Assembly (NCBI RefSeq): GCF_030264295.1
Contig: NZ_CP127173.1
Location: 875,501 to 939,500 of the forward strand
DNA from: Amycolatopsis nalaikhensis
GTDB taxonomy: Bacteria > Actinomycetota > Actinomycetes > Mycobacteriales > Pseudonocardiaceae
Direction: 5' to 3'
Length of the DNA stretch: 64,000 bases
Shown here: positions 17,075 through 25,914 of the stretch, in pieces
Numbering within the stretch: position 1 is the first letter of the stretch
Layout: every line of letters begins with the position of its first letter
Made by a program: the position numbers and the translations under genes
The notes under the pieces: model-generated
Database searches by the model: none
The model's input: only the letters and a program-made list of their open reading frames with translations
What the model was told of the DNA's origin: nothing

Positions 17075-17482
17075 TCACCGTTCGATGATCGGGCAGATCG
17101 ATCTGTTCGGTTCCGACTCGGTATCGGCTGCCACGGCGGTGTCCCGACTGGCGGTGAGGCTCGCACGCAGCGCCAGCAATTCGGTAATGGTGTTGTCGAT
17201 CTCCGCGATCCGGGCGTCGAGTAGATCCCGTACGGCTCCGCACGGGGTGGGACCGGCGCGGCGGAGGGTGAGGATGGTGCCGATGTCGTCCAGGGGGAGG
17301 TCCAGGGCGCGGGCGCGGCGGATGAAGGTGAGGGTGTCGACGTCGTCCTGGTTGTAAAGGCGGTACCCGGCCGCAGTGCGCTGGGCGGGCGGCAGCAGGC
17401 CGCGCTCCTCATACAAGCGCACGGCCTTACGGGTGAGCCCGGCCGCCTGGGCGGCCCGCCCGACGGTCATCGCCTGGGCCAT
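17075..17482 (-). CDS. MerR-family metal-responsive regulator
   Basis: The product is 135 aa. The N-terminal winged helix (MTVGRAAQAAGLTRKAVRLYEERGLLPP) and the following dimerisation helix are typical MerR family. Metal-binding cysteines are at PCGAVRDLLD, the position of the first Cys of MerR/CueR/ZntR sensors, and near the C-terminus in SICPIIER. It should activate transcription from the promoter with the long spacer at 17515-17545. It is divergent from the Cys-rich peptide and MFS genes. The metal cannot be told from sequence; mercury, copper and zinc are all possible. Confidence 0.85.
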   Translation of the reverse strand: MAQAMTVGRAAQAAGLTRKAVRLYEERGLLPPAQRTAAGYRLYNQDDVDTLTFIRRARALDLPLDDIGTILTLRRAGPTPCGAVRDLLDARIAEIDNTITELLALRASLTASRDTAVAADTESEPNRSICPIIER

Positions 17483-17514
17483 CGTCTGCCTCCTTCGCGT
17501 CCCGGCCGCTCGCC

Positions 17515-17545
17515 TTGACCTTCACCTGGGGTGAAGGTTTTAGCG
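17515..17545 (+). promoter_or_regulatory. MerR-type promoter with 9-bp inverted repeat
   Basis: TTGACC at 17515-17520 can serve as -35. ACCTTCACC-TGG-GGTGAAGGT (17518-17538) is a perfect inverted repeat with a 3-base spacer, and a weak -10 follows at 17540-17546, giving a 19-20 base spacer. This is the hallmark of promoters that MerR-family activators untwist. It faces right, towards the 48-aa peptide and the MFS gene. Confidence 0.8.
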
Positions 17546-17585
17546 TCTCCAGTGTAGGACCGGAAACCGAAGGGAGGCGCAGGTC

Positions 17586-17732
17586 ATGGCAATAGTCGAG
17601 TGCGAGGTGTACCGGCGCCCGGACCCGGAGCGCGGATGTGAGATGACCGTCACCAAGGGCGCCGTCCCAGGCCACGGTCGCGACCGCAACCCCACCTGTT
17701 GCTGCGGGCACACCATGGAGAAAGTCCGCTGA
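17586..17732 (+). CDS. Small Cys-rich peptide under MerR-type promoter
   Basis: The product is 48 aa from ATG 17586, preceded by GGGAGGCGCAGGTC with a good ribosome binding site. The peptide has five cysteines, at VECEVY, RGCEMT and NPTCCCGHTM, plus histidines. It contains no membrane segment. It is the first gene behind the MerR-type promoter, so it is probably metal-induced and may be a metal-binding or metallothionein-like peptide. It overlaps the upstream part of the MFS frame, which suggests that the MFS start is coupled to it. The family is not recognised; the coding call rests on position, RBS and composition. Confidence 0.6.
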   Translation: MAIVECEVYRRPDPERGCEMTVTKGAVPGHGRDRNPTCCCGHTMEKVR

Positions 17733-18964
17733 GCCGCGGCCAGCCAGGACGTGCGGGCACCGGGCTGCGCCAGGTGTTCTCCCATCCTGGTTACCGCCGG
17801 TTGTGGGCGGCGCGCACCGCTTCTGCCTGGGGTGACGCGTTCGCCACCGTGGCGTTGGGCCTGCTGGTGTGGGACCGCACCGGCTCCGGGCTCGGTGTGG
17901 CCGGGGTGATCGTCGCGGAGATCGTCCCGGTGCTGCTGCTGGCACCGTTCGCTGGGGTGGCAGTCGACTGGTTCTCGCCGGTGCGGGTCATGGTGGTTGC
18001 CGACTTGGCGCGCGTGCTGGTGGCTGCGGGGCTACCGCTGGTCGCCGGCTCGGTGCCGGGCATCTACGCGGTGGCGTTCGCCATGTCCGCAGCGTCGGCG
18101 TTGTTCAATCCGGCCGCCAGTGCCGCGCTGCCCGCGCTGGTGAACGAGGAGGAGTTGATCGCCGGGAACTCGGGGATCTGGACCGCCGCGGTGCTCTCCC
18201 AGATCGTGCTCGCCCCGGCTGCGGGTGCCGTGGTCGCGACCGTCGGCTATGGCCTGGCGTTCTGGGTGAACGCAGCGAGCTTCGCCGTCTCGGCGCTGCT
18301 GCTGTCCCGCCTGCACCTGCTGCGCCCGGCAGCCGATGCGGCCCGTGCCGCCTGGTGGCATCAGGCCCGAGACGGCATCAGGGTGCTGGCCGGGCACCGG
18401 GTGCTGCGAGCCTTGGCCGCTGGTCAGGCCCTGGCGGCGTTGTCGGCCGGAGCGACCAGTGCCCTGCTGGTTGTGTTGATCCGCGAGCGCCTGGGCAGGG
18501 GCCCCGCCGGATACGGAATCGCGCTGGCCTGCATCGGCGTGGGCGCCGCAGCAGGCCCGTTACTGCTGACCCGGCTGATCACCGATCCTCGCAAACCCGC
18601 GTTCATTTTCGGACCCTATCTGTTGCGCGCCGCCGTAGATGCCGTCCTTGCGAGTGTCCGCGTCCCGGTGGTGGCGTTGGGCAGCCTGGCCGGCTACGGC
18701 GGGGGCACCTCTGCCGGCGCAGTCACCTTCAACTCGCTGCTGCAGGCCGAAACCCCACCCGCCGCACGCGGCCGGGTCTTCGCCGCCTTCGATCTGATCT
18801 GGCAACTCGGCCGCCTGGCCTCCCTCGGGCTGGGTGGGTGGCTGGCTGATGCGGCAGGGATCACCGCCGTCTACGCCGCAGGGGCTGCACTGCTCGTCGC
18901 TGCCGCTCTGATCGGCCGAGCCGGTCTGACCGACCATCGCCACCACCAAGAGAAGAGGCGCTGA
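17699..18964 (+). CDS. MFS transporter
   Basis: The product is up to 421 aa with about 12 membrane helices, of the MFS type with FSHPGYRRLWAARTASAWGD at the front, common among actinobacterial export proteins. The start is uncertain: the frame opens at TTG 17699 inside the Cys-rich peptide gene, and GTG 17774 (VFSHPGYRRLW) is the most likely start by homology. Because it follows the metal-induced peptide, export of a metal complex or protective efflux is possible, but no substrate can be read from sequence. It is the last cargo gene of element 1; the 206 bases after it are mostly the element's right end. Confidence 0.8.
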   Translation: MLRAHHGESPLSRGQPGRAGTGLRQVFSHPGYRRLWAARTASAWGDAFATVALGLLVWDRTGSGLGVAGVIVAEIVPVLLLAPFAGVAVDWFSPVRVMVVADLARVLVAAGLPLVAGSVPGIYAVAFAMSAASALFNPAASAALPALVNEEELIAGNSGIWTAAVLSQIVLAPAAGAVVATVGYGLAFWVNAASFAVSALLLSRLHLLRPAADAARAAWWHQARDGIRVLAGHRVLRALAAGQALAALSAGATSALLVVLIRERLGRGPAGYGIALACIGVGAAAGPLLLTRLITDPRKPAFIFGPYLLRAAVDAVLASVRVPVVALGSLAGYGGGTSAGAVTFNSLLQAETPPAARGRVFAAFDLIWQLGRLASLGLGGWLADAAGITAVYAAGAALLVAAALIGRAGLTDHRHHQEKRR

Positions 18965-19145
18965 CGCGAGGACTTCGGCGCCGGCGACGACGCTCGGCCA
19001 CTGGCATCAGTCCGACGAACAGAGCTCCCGACTCCGCAGCGATCACCAGGGGCCGGCTGGAAAATCGCCATTCACACCAGGCCCGCCCTTGGAGAATCCC
19101 GAGGTAGGTTCCACCGAGGCGCCGCCGCCCTGCGACACCGTTCCT

Positions 19146-19156
19146 TCTGCGACAGC
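19146..19156 (-). repeat. Subterminal inverted repeat, right end of element 1
   Basis: TCTGCGACAGC is the exact reverse complement of 4935-4945. It lies 14 bp inside the right core. A shorter CTGCGACA copy lies just further in. Confidence 0.6.
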
Positions 19157-19170
19157 TTGACTGTTTACAT

Positions 19171-19176
19171 AACGGT
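19171..19176 (+). repeat. Right core of element 1 (AACGGT)
   Basis: This is the second copy of the 6-bp core. Joining the bases after it to piece 1 of the split gene keeps the frame (tca acg gtc gcc ggg). Confidence 0.75.
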
Positions 19177-19760
19177 CGCCGGGATCTACCGGATGCTCAC
19201 CGACCCCAACGCCCGGCCCGACACAATCGCACCCGACTACTCCAACCTGGTCGTCGTCATCGCACAGACCGGAGACGAATGGAGCACCACAGGCAAGCTC
19301 GTCGAGCGGCACATCCTCCCGTTGCTCCGCAAGCACAACGTGCGCCTGGTCGAGGTAGCCCGCAAGGGACCGACCAAAAAGGACGGTGTCGCGGTCCTGC
19401 AGGACACGCGCCAACCGTACCGGCTGCACCTGGAGGGCGCCTACAAGCTCTCCCACGAAAACCGGGCAACCGGAACGATGCCCCAGCTCGGTGGCGTCCG
19501 GAAATGCAGCCAAAAAGCCAAGGGCTGGCCCCAGGATGCCTGGCGTGCCAAGGAATTCGGCGACCAACAGTACATCCACGCGATCGGGTTCAACGTCAAC
19601 GAGTACACCAGAATCACACGCGACTCGGCGTACTCCATGGGCGGCCAACGCATTCCCACCTACCCGATCCACGAGTGGGGATGGAGCAGGCAGGACTGCA
19701 TCGACTACCTGTACCGCGAACTCGGCGTGGTGTGGCCAAAAAGTTGCTGCCGCCACTGTC
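19177..19760 (+). pseudogene. PAPS-reductase-family gene, piece 2 of 4
   Basis: This is the central piece of the split gene, residues about 38-231 of the reconstructed protein. It contains VVVIAQTGDEW (the TGDEW motif next to the nucleotide site of this superfamily), a charged middle domain with GGVRKCSQKAKGWP, and PIHEWGWSRQDCIDYLYREL followed by WPKSCCRHC, a Cys cluster that may bind an iron-sulfur cluster or zinc. The frame is cut at CTGTC 19756-19760 by element 2 and resumes in frame at 34969 (CCRHC then PYAGC). A TTG at 19157 gives an apparent start, but it lies inside element 1. Confidence 0.85.
19756..19760 (+). repeat. Left core of element 2 (CTGTC)
   Basis: This 5-bp core is shared with 34964-34968. 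The bases flanking it on each side differ. Confidence 0.65.
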
Positions 19761-19846
19761 TTCTCTCCGCTTTGAAGTCGTGTCTCGATAGGACGTCGCG
19801 CCGACGGTGACCAGCTACAACTGTGTTGCACTCCCGCCTGTCTCGA

Positions 19847-21328
19847 ATGTATGTACGAGCCGTGGAGTTGATCTTTTTCTCGTCCGGTGGGTGGGAGTCG
19901 TGGGATGTCCAGCGGCGTCCGTTCATCCCGGACGGCATGCCGGTCCTCGTCGACGATGATCTGGCGTTTGAGGATGTGTCCGGCCTGCGGCCGGCGACGG
20001 TGGTGAACCGGTGGCTGCGTGAGTTGCCGTCGAGCGGTTGCTCGGCGCCGTCCTCGTGGGAGTCGTACGCGCGGGTCCTGCGGTCGTGGATGGAGTTCAT
20101 CGTCGACTTCGGCGTGACTCTGTTCGACGAGCGGCGCCCGCTCAAGGACGCGTTGAGCGCCTACGCGGTGCACCGGGCGTGCGGCCCGATTGAGGCCCGG
20201 TTCGAGGTGACGACCTGGGATCGGCACGTCAGTGTCCTGTCCTCGTTCTACCGGTGGGCGGTCGCCCAAGGGCACGCCCAGGCTGAGCCGTTCACCTACG
20301 CGCAGGCCAGGACCCTCTACGGCGATCAGGTCCGGGACCGCCAGATCAACCTGGCGGTCCGTCGCCGCCCCAAAGCACACGTGACGATCAAGTACCTGGA
20401 GCGGGACTTCGAGGCGCTGTTCCTCAAGGCACTAGCGGGGTTGACGCCAGACGGTGCGGAGGACACCGGCTATCGCGGCCGGGAGCTCGCACGTAACGCG
20501 GCGATCGGCCGCCTGGGCCTGGCGACGGGGTTGCGCCGCCAGGAGTTCACCTACCTGCTGGTGCCAGAGATCCCCGCGCTGCCACCGAAACCGTCAGCCT
20601 TGCCGATCCCGTTCCGGGTACCGGCCGGGGTGACCAAGGGCCGCAAGTACCGCACGACCTGGATCACCTACCAGGCGCTGGTCGAGGTGCACCACTATCT
20701 CGACCTGACTCGCCCGCTCGCGGTCGAGGGTTCGCCGTGGCGGCCACCGGCGAAGGCCGGTGAGCCGTTGCTGGTCACCGAGGTCGACCCGACCGGCGGC
20801 CGGGTGAACGGCAAGCGGGTGCGGTGGGTGGCGCTGCGCCCAACCGAACGCCTGCGCCTGGTCGCGCCGAACGGCGGATCGATGCTGGTCGCGGTGCGCG
20901 GCGACGGTGGCCCGTTCACCGCGTGGGCGACAGTGTTCGAGCGGGCCTCCGACCGCATCCGGGACCGGTTCGACCCCCGGTTTCCCAACGTCAACCCGCA
21001 CCGGCTGCGTCACACGTTCGCGATCCGGACGCTGGAGATGCTGGTCGAGGGCTACTACGCCCAGGCCGCCAAGCTGGTCAAGGACACCGACGCCGACGCC
21101 GCGCTGGCGTTGTATCTGTCCAAAGCGGACCCGTTGATGGTGTTGCGGGACTTGCTCGGTCACTCCTCGGTGCTGACCACGGAAGCGTATCTGCGTCGAC
21201 TCGACATGACCCGGATCTACCGCAACGCCTACGAGCGAGCCGGCCAGACGCACGGGCTCGCGGACATCGCCGCAGCCGAACGCGAGGCCGACGACGAGTT
21301 CTCCGATGAGTTCGAGGAAGCCATCTGA
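19847..21328 (+). CDS. Tyrosine recombinase A of element 2 (TnpA-like)
   Basis: The product is 493 aa from ATG 19847 (MYVRAVELIF); TTG 19823 is an alternative start 24 bases upstream. An N-terminal core-binding domain spans about residues 50-150. The catalytic residues are visible in ATGLRRQEFTYLL (Arg), NPHRLRHTFAIRTL (HxxR), RDLLGHSS and TTEAYLRRLD (Tyr). It is the active-looking recombinase of the module. The stop shares one base with the ATG of gene B (TGATG). It lies 86 bp inside the left core of element 2. Divergence from the A proteins of elements 1 and 3 is high outside the catalytic motifs. Confidence 0.88.
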   Translation: MYVRAVELIFFSSGGWESWDVQRRPFIPDGMPVLVDDDLAFEDVSGLRPATVVNRWLRELPSSGCSAPSSWESYARVLRSWMEFIVDFGVTLFDERRPLKDALSAYAVHRACGPIEARFEVTTWDRHVSVLSSFYRWAVAQGHAQAEPFTYAQARTLYGDQVRDRQINLAVRRRPKAHVTIKYLERDFEALFLKALAGLTPDGAEDTGYRGRELARNAAIGRLGLATGLRRQEFTYLLVPEIPALPPKPSALPIPFRVPAGVTKGRKYRTTWITYQALVEVHHYLDLTRPLAVEGSPWRPPAKAGEPLLVTEVDPTGGRVNGKRVRWVALRPTERLRLVAPNGGSMLVAVRGDGGPFTAWATVFERASDRIRDRFDPRFPNVNPHRLRHTFAIRTLEMLVEGYYAQAAKLVKDTDADAALALYLSKADPLMVLRDLLGHSSVLTTEAYLRRLDMTRIYRNAYERAGQTHGLADIAAAEREADDEFSDEFEEAI

Positions 21329-23094
21329 TGCCCGCAGAACTGATCGACGAGCCCTTGGGCATCGAGTTCGTGTCCACCGCACGGCGCACCACCGCGACGG
21401 TGTACATCGGGAAGACCTGCAATCCGCAGCTAGCCCGCGAGATGCTGATCGGTCTGTGCAACCTGGTCCATCCTCACGGACCGATCGACGAGCTGAAGAC
21501 CTTCCAGCAGTACGTCACCGCGATCCGCCGGTTCGTGGCCGAGTTGGCCGAACGCGGCCACACCGGCGGGGCGGCCGACCTGTCTCGGGCGAGGCTGGCC
21601 GAGTACTGGATGAGCGCCGGCAACGCCCGCGAGTACAAGACCCGTCGCATGGTGGCTGCGCTGGACCGAGAAACGTTCGTGCTGAGGCCGGACGTGCGTG
21701 CCCTGGTCGGCGGGCGCCACTTCAACCCGCAGCGCCGTCGGGACAAGCGCCCTTCGGTGCCCTACACCGAAGGCGAGTGGCAGCGGTTGCAGCAGGTGTG
21801 CCGCGCGATCATCCGCGCCACGTTCGCCGAGCACCACGCGGCACTGGCGGCGGCCGAGCGTGGCCGTGATCCGCGTGAGCACGGCTGGTCGTTCGACAAC
21901 CTGTGCTGGCTGCTCGGCCAGCACGGACCGGTGACGTGGACCGCGTTCGACCGGGAACACGGCTCCGCGGCGGGCAAGGCGTGTATCGAGTTGCTGCCCA
22001 GGGCGTGCACAGCGTTGTTCGTCGACACCAACGTCGCGTTGGCGTATCGGCTGCTGCTGGGCACCTACATCGGGGTCGTCCCGGACGGCATCGAAGCTCT
22101 CGGCGTCGAGGACCTGGACTGGGCCGGTGATGCCACGATCCTGCTGGGCTACCTCAAGGGCCGCACCACCACCGAGAGCGTGACCCTCAACCGTCGGTCC
22201 GTGCGGCTGGTGGAGCAGTGGCTGGAGCACTCGGCGCCCACCCGGAACCTGGCCCCGCCGGAGACACGGGCGAAGCTGTGGACCCGATACGTTCCGGGCC
22301 GCTACGACGACGTCGCCACCGTGCCATTCACGTCCGGGCAGGTCACGGAGTGGGCGGAACGCGGCCATCCGGCGGTGACCGAGGCCGGTCTCGCGCTGGC
22401 TGCGGACGACGGCAGCCCGCTGCGGATCGACCGGCGCCGTATCCGCGCGACCTTCACCTCGCTGCGGGACCGCAAGTCCTGGTTCGGCAGCACCCGTTCC
22501 ACCGTGGACCCCAACCACACGCCGGCGGTCGAGGGCGACAACTACCTCACCGCGACCACCCCGGCGCAGCGCGACGCGGTCGAGACGATCATCGAGAACA
22601 GCCAGGCGGACCTGCTGCGCAAGGCTCAGCCGCCGATCGTGCTGAGCACCGAGTCCACCGTGGAACTCGTCGAGCGGTTCCCGGACACGATCCGTGCGAT
22701 GGGGCTGCACGACACGACGGTCACCGAGCTGGTCAACACCGCGAACCGGGACGTGTTTGTCGCGGCGTGCGCCGACCAGTTGTCCGGCCTGCACGGTCCG
22801 GTTGGCAAACCGTGCCCGGCCCGGCCGTGGGTATGTCTGCTCTGCCCGCTGGCGATCTTCACGCCCCGGCATGCGGTGAACCTGTTGCGCATGCAGGCGT
22901 TCTTCGCCCGCCAGTGGCAGCAACTGCCCTCCGCGCAGTTCATGGTGCTCTTCGGCCCCTACGCCCAGCGCATCGACGCCATCCTCGCCGCCTTCCGCGA
23001 CCGTGACCCGGCGTTGCTTGTCCGGGCGGCCCGCGACGTCGCGGACATCGACGCTGAACTACCCCTGCTCCCGGAGGAACGCACCACATCATGA
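21328..23094 (+). CDS. Tyrosine recombinase-like protein B of element 2
   Basis: The product is 588 aa from ATG 21328. The general layout matches the B proteins of elements 1 and 3: N-terminal core-binding domain, divergent catalytic domain, C-terminal Cys motif KPCPARPWVCLLCPLAIF. Box I reads YIGVVPDGIEAL without the catalytic Arg, the second box reads RIDRRRIRATFTSL, and a Tyr occurs in VEGDNYLTATTP. Loss of the first Arg, as in element 1, suggests that B is not an independent catalyst. It overlaps gene C by 4 bases (ATGA). Confidence 0.78.
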   Translation: MPAELIDEPLGIEFVSTARRTTATVYIGKTCNPQLAREMLIGLCNLVHPHGPIDELKTFQQYVTAIRRFVAELAERGHTGGAADLSRARLAEYWMSAGNAREYKTRRMVAALDRETFVLRPDVRALVGGRHFNPQRRRDKRPSVPYTEGEWQRLQQVCRAIIRATFAEHHAALAAAERGRDPREHGWSFDNLCWLLGQHGPVTWTAFDREHGSAAGKACIELLPRACTALFVDTNVALAYRLLLGTYIGVVPDGIEALGVEDLDWAGDATILLGYLKGRTTTESVTLNRRSVRLVEQWLEHSAPTRNLAPPETRAKLWTRYVPGRYDDVATVPFTSGQVTEWAERGHPAVTEAGLALAADDGSPLRIDRRRIRATFTSLRDRKSWFGSTRSTVDPNHTPAVEGDNYLTATTPAQRDAVETIIENSQADLLRKAQPPIVLSTESTVELVERFPDTIRAMGLHDTTVTELVNTANRDVFVAACADQLSGLHGPVGKPCPARPWVCLLCPLAIFTPRHAVNLLRMQAFFARQWQQLPSAQFMVLFGPYAQRIDAILAAFRDRDPALLVRAARDVADIDAELPLLPEERTTS

Positions 23095-25274
23095 CCTCAC
23101 CCGTCACCGCCGCCAACCAGATCATCAGCAGGTCCCCGTTCGCGGGCATGGATCTGTGTCGCGAGATCGGCATCACCGTCGCCCCCGGCGCGGCAGGACC
23201 GAACTTCGACCAGGATGTCTGGGACTTCAACCCGGTCACCGACCTGGCCGCCTACATGGCACGCTCGCACAAGCGCTGGAACCTCGCCGCGATCCGCAAT
23301 CCGCTGTGGAGGGTCGTCGCCAAGGAGTACCTGGTCGCGCTGATGGTTCCCACTCACGAGGTGGTGCGGAACCTGCCGAGCGCTTTCCGTGTCGCCCGCA
23401 CGGTCGCGGCCTGCGTGAACAAGCACTACGAGCTGATCCGGTGGCTGAACTGGCTCACCGACGACGGCGTCACGGAGCTCGCGCGGGTCGACGATCACCT
23501 CTGCGACTCCTACATCGCCTACCGCCGCACTGGCCATGACAAGGACGGCGCGATCATTGAGAAACGCGGAGCGGTCAACGGCGCGGCCCAGGTCGTGGCC
23601 GGTCTCGCCCAGTATCGCGACCTGTTCACCACCGACCGCTACGCAGCCGGTTTCCGGCCGTTCGGTGGCCGGGCGGCTGTTGCCGTCGCTGGCCTGAAGA
23701 CACCGACCGAGAACAGCACGCCCCCGGTGCCGACCGAGGTTCTCCAACCGATTCTGGCCGCGGCGCTCTACGTCGTCGACACGCTCGGCTTACACGTGGT
23801 GTCGCTGACGCGCCGCGTCAAGGCGGAGCGCGAACGGGTCAACCGACTGCCCGAGCCACGCAGTCCGGGATGGGGCGTGCTGCTGCACGCCATCAACCGG
23901 CGTGTGGCCGAGGGCAGGCCGTTCAACCGTGTTCCGTCGCGCATCGAGCCGATCACGAGGTACGCCGTCGACGAGTCCGACCCGCTGTGGAGCATCTCGT
24001 TGCGCGATGTCGCGGCCGAGGCCGGGTTCAGCACCTTCCGCAGCGAGTGGCTGGCGGTCCTGCGGCCCGCGCTGGAGCGGGCCGTGGCCCAGGTGGGGAT
24101 CGACGAACCTATCGGCCGGAACGCCGCGCTCGTCGCGAGAGCCGACGGCGAAGCTGAGGTGCCCTGGACGCTGCCGTTGTCCGAGCGCCACGCCCGCGTC
24201 CTGCCCGACGTCGTGCGCACGGCCTGCCTGCTGGTGGTCGCCGCCGCGACGGGCATGCGTTCCAGCGAACTGTTCGAGCTCGCATTGGGATGCCGGCTCC
24301 CGCCCGAGCGCAAGGCTCCTGGCCGGGTCCGCTACCGGCTGGCCGGGAAGGTGATCAAGCACCGTGGTCACGGCGGCGAGGCCGACGAGTGGGTGGTCGT
24401 CGGGGAGGTTCATCGTGCTGTCGCGCTTGCCGAGCAGCTGCTGGGCGCCGACGCCGAGCCTGGCACGTTGCTGTTCGGCCGGACGGTGTTCAAGAACACC
24501 TACGGGACGTTCCGGAAATGGGTGAACGGCCCGTCGGGGCAGCGCCTCGGGCTCGCCCCGATCCCCGAGGCGCCGGTGGAGTTGCGGATGCTGCGCCGCA
24601 CCCTCGCGATCGAGCTCGCGTATCGGCCGGGTGGGCTGCTGGCGGCGAAGGTGGCGTTGAAGCACATCAGTGTGGTCACCACTGAGGGCTACGCCGGGCG
24701 GCCCGGCGGTGCCCAGGCAAAGTTCCTCGCCGAGGTTGGTGCCGAGGAACAGAAACGCAACCTCGGGCTGATTCTCGACGAGATCGACAACTACCAGCGT
24801 GGTGTCCGGCCCTCGGGACCGCACGCCGATGATCTGATCGAGTTCTTCGACGCCGTCGACGGCAAACTCACCGACGAGCAACGCGCGGCACCGAAGATCA
24901 TCCTCAACGACCAGGAACTCCGCCGAATGCTGGCCAAGCGCGCCAAGACCCTGCACCTAGGCGTGGCGAACTACTGCTGGTTCACCGACCCCGGCAAAGC
25001 GCTGTGCCTGCGGCTGGCCGGCACCCCGACCGCGGACCGGCCGCTGATCGGCATGTGTGACTCGGCCCGATGCCCGCAAGCCACGCACCACCCCTGCCAC
25101 CGGCCCGTGTGGGAACAGGCAGTCCAGAGCTCAACGGTATTCCTCGGCAACCTCGGTCGCTCCCAGAAGACCGAGCGCGCTCGGCTGGAAGCGCAACGAG
25201 ACCGCGCGCAGAAAGTCCTCGCGGACATCGACGCCGCGAGCACTCCGGCGGACGCCGACGAGGAGGCGAACTGA
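23091..25274 (+). CDS. Tyrosine recombinase C of element 2
   Basis: The product is 727 aa from ATG 23091. It has FDQDVWDFNP near the start (the module-wide VWDF motif), a long N-terminal domain, then ATGMRSSELFELAL (box I Arg), LRMLRRTLAIELAY (second Arg) and KHISVVTTEGYAGR (Tyr). The C-terminal region has the Cys cluster NYCWFTDPGKALC ... MCDSARCPQATHHPCHRP, a candidate zinc site. The catalytic set looks complete except that the usual His of HxLR is replaced. It overlaps B and abuts gene D. Confidence 0.82.
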   Translation: MTSPVTAANQIISRSPFAGMDLCREIGITVAPGAAGPNFDQDVWDFNPVTDLAAYMARSHKRWNLAAIRNPLWRVVAKEYLVALMVPTHEVVRNLPSAFRVARTVAACVNKHYELIRWLNWLTDDGVTELARVDDHLCDSYIAYRRTGHDKDGAIIEKRGAVNGAAQVVAGLAQYRDLFTTDRYAAGFRPFGGRAAVAVAGLKTPTENSTPPVPTEVLQPILAAALYVVDTLGLHVVSLTRRVKAERERVNRLPEPRSPGWGVLLHAINRRVAEGRPFNRVPSRIEPITRYAVDESDPLWSISLRDVAAEAGFSTFRSEWLAVLRPALERAVAQVGIDEPIGRNAALVARADGEAEVPWTLPLSERHARVLPDVVRTACLLVVAAATGMRSSELFELALGCRLPPERKAPGRVRYRLAGKVIKHRGHGGEADEWVVVGEVHRAVALAEQLLGADAEPGTLLFGRTVFKNTYGTFRKWVNGPSGQRLGLAPIPEAPVELRMLRRTLAIELAYRPGGLLAAKVALKHISVVTTEGYAGRPGGAQAKFLAEVGAEEQKRNLGLILDEIDNYQRGVRPSGPHADDLIEFFDAVDGKLTDEQRAAPKIILNDQELRRMLAKRAKTLHLGVANYCWFTDPGKALCLRLAGTPTADRPLIGMCDSARCPQATHHPCHRPVWEQAVQSSTVFLGNLGRSQKTERARLEAQRDRAQKVLADIDAASTPADADEEAN

Positions 25275-25276
25275 CC

Positions 25277-25747
25277 TTGGGGCGACTCAACGACCACACC
25301 CGCGCGCAGAAAGAAGCGACGATCCGCGCCGCGATCGACCGGCTGCTACGCGGAGAGATCCCACCCGGCGGCAAATGCGACGTCAAAACCCTCGCGAACA
25401 CCAGCGGAGTCACCCGCGCCGCGCTCTACACCACCTATCTCCACCTGAAAGAGGAGTTCGAGCGCCGCCGCGCCCAACTCCGCGACGCCGGTGTCATCAC
25501 CGATCCGCGAGACGCCCAGATCGACCGGTTGAAGGAACAAGTCCGCCAGCTCAAGGAACGATTGGCGACCAAGGAACAGGACAACGCCGACCTCACGGCG
25601 TTGCGCACTCAAGCCCTCTCGCGGCTAGCCGCTCAGCATGAGGAGATCACCCGGCTTCGTAACGCAGTGGCCGACGCGAGCAACATCCGCGACCTGTCGG
25701 CCGCCCGTGGTCACAGAGTCTGGGCTCCGGCGCCGGACGACTCGTGA
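25277..25747 (+). CDS. TnpC/DUF6262-like coiled-coil protein of element 2
   Basis: The product is 156 aa from TTG 25277 (LGRLNDHTRAQKEATI). An alternative start is CTG 25271, which would overlap the stop of recombinase C as CTGA and mimic the GTGA overlaps of the other modules. The N-terminal half has a helix-turn-helix-like VKTLANTSGVTRAALYTTYL; residues about 65-130 form a coiled coil (RLKEQVRQLKERLATKEQ). It ends the recombinase operon. Its role by analogy with Tn554 TnpC is to assist or orient recombination. Confidence 0.72.
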   Translation: MGRLNDHTRAQKEATIRAAIDRLLRGEIPPGGKCDVKTLANTSGVTRAALYTTYLHLKEEFERRRAQLRDAGVITDPRDAQIDRLKEQVRQLKERLATKEQDNADLTALRTQALSRLAAQHEEITRLRNAVADASNIRDLSAARGHRVWAPAPDDS

Positions 25748-25914
25748 ACCGCGATGCCGCCTGACCGTCCGTACCCGAACCCCTTCCCTGAGCGGACTCA
25801 CCGCCCACCAGACAGCACGCAAGGCGCAGGCGCAAGGGCAGTCACGCCGAGCGACTGAACGCAACCAGACCGGTCGAGCGTCGCGCGGTTGATCACCGCG
25901 TACAGGCTGAGCGT

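Larger units (their letters stand above)
4912..19176 (+). mobile_element. Tn554-like element 1 with mercury-resistance cargo
   Basis: The insert lies between two copies of AACGGT (4912-4917 and 19171-19176) inside the PAPS-family gene; with one core counted it is 14,259 bp. Inside the left end are four coupled genes (three tyrosine-recombinase-family proteins and a TnpC/DUF6262-like protein), followed by mercury-resistance genes, a MerR-regulated Cys-rich peptide and an MFS gene. Near each end is an inverted 11-mer GCTGTCGCAGA (4935-4945, and as TCTGCGACAGC at 19146-19156), a likely recombinase arm. In Tn554 the transposase genes also sit at one end and insertion is site-specific at a 6-bp core without target duplication. 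Boundaries are inferred from the reading-frame restoration. Confidence 0.85.

Noticed and set aside
19157..19810. A complete 217-aa PAPS-reductase-like gene starting at TTG 19157 and stopping at 19810
   Set aside because: The first 20 bases are element 1 end sequence and the last 50 bases are element 2 end sequence. Only 19177-19760 belongs to the PAPS-family gene, and it joins in frame with the other pieces.
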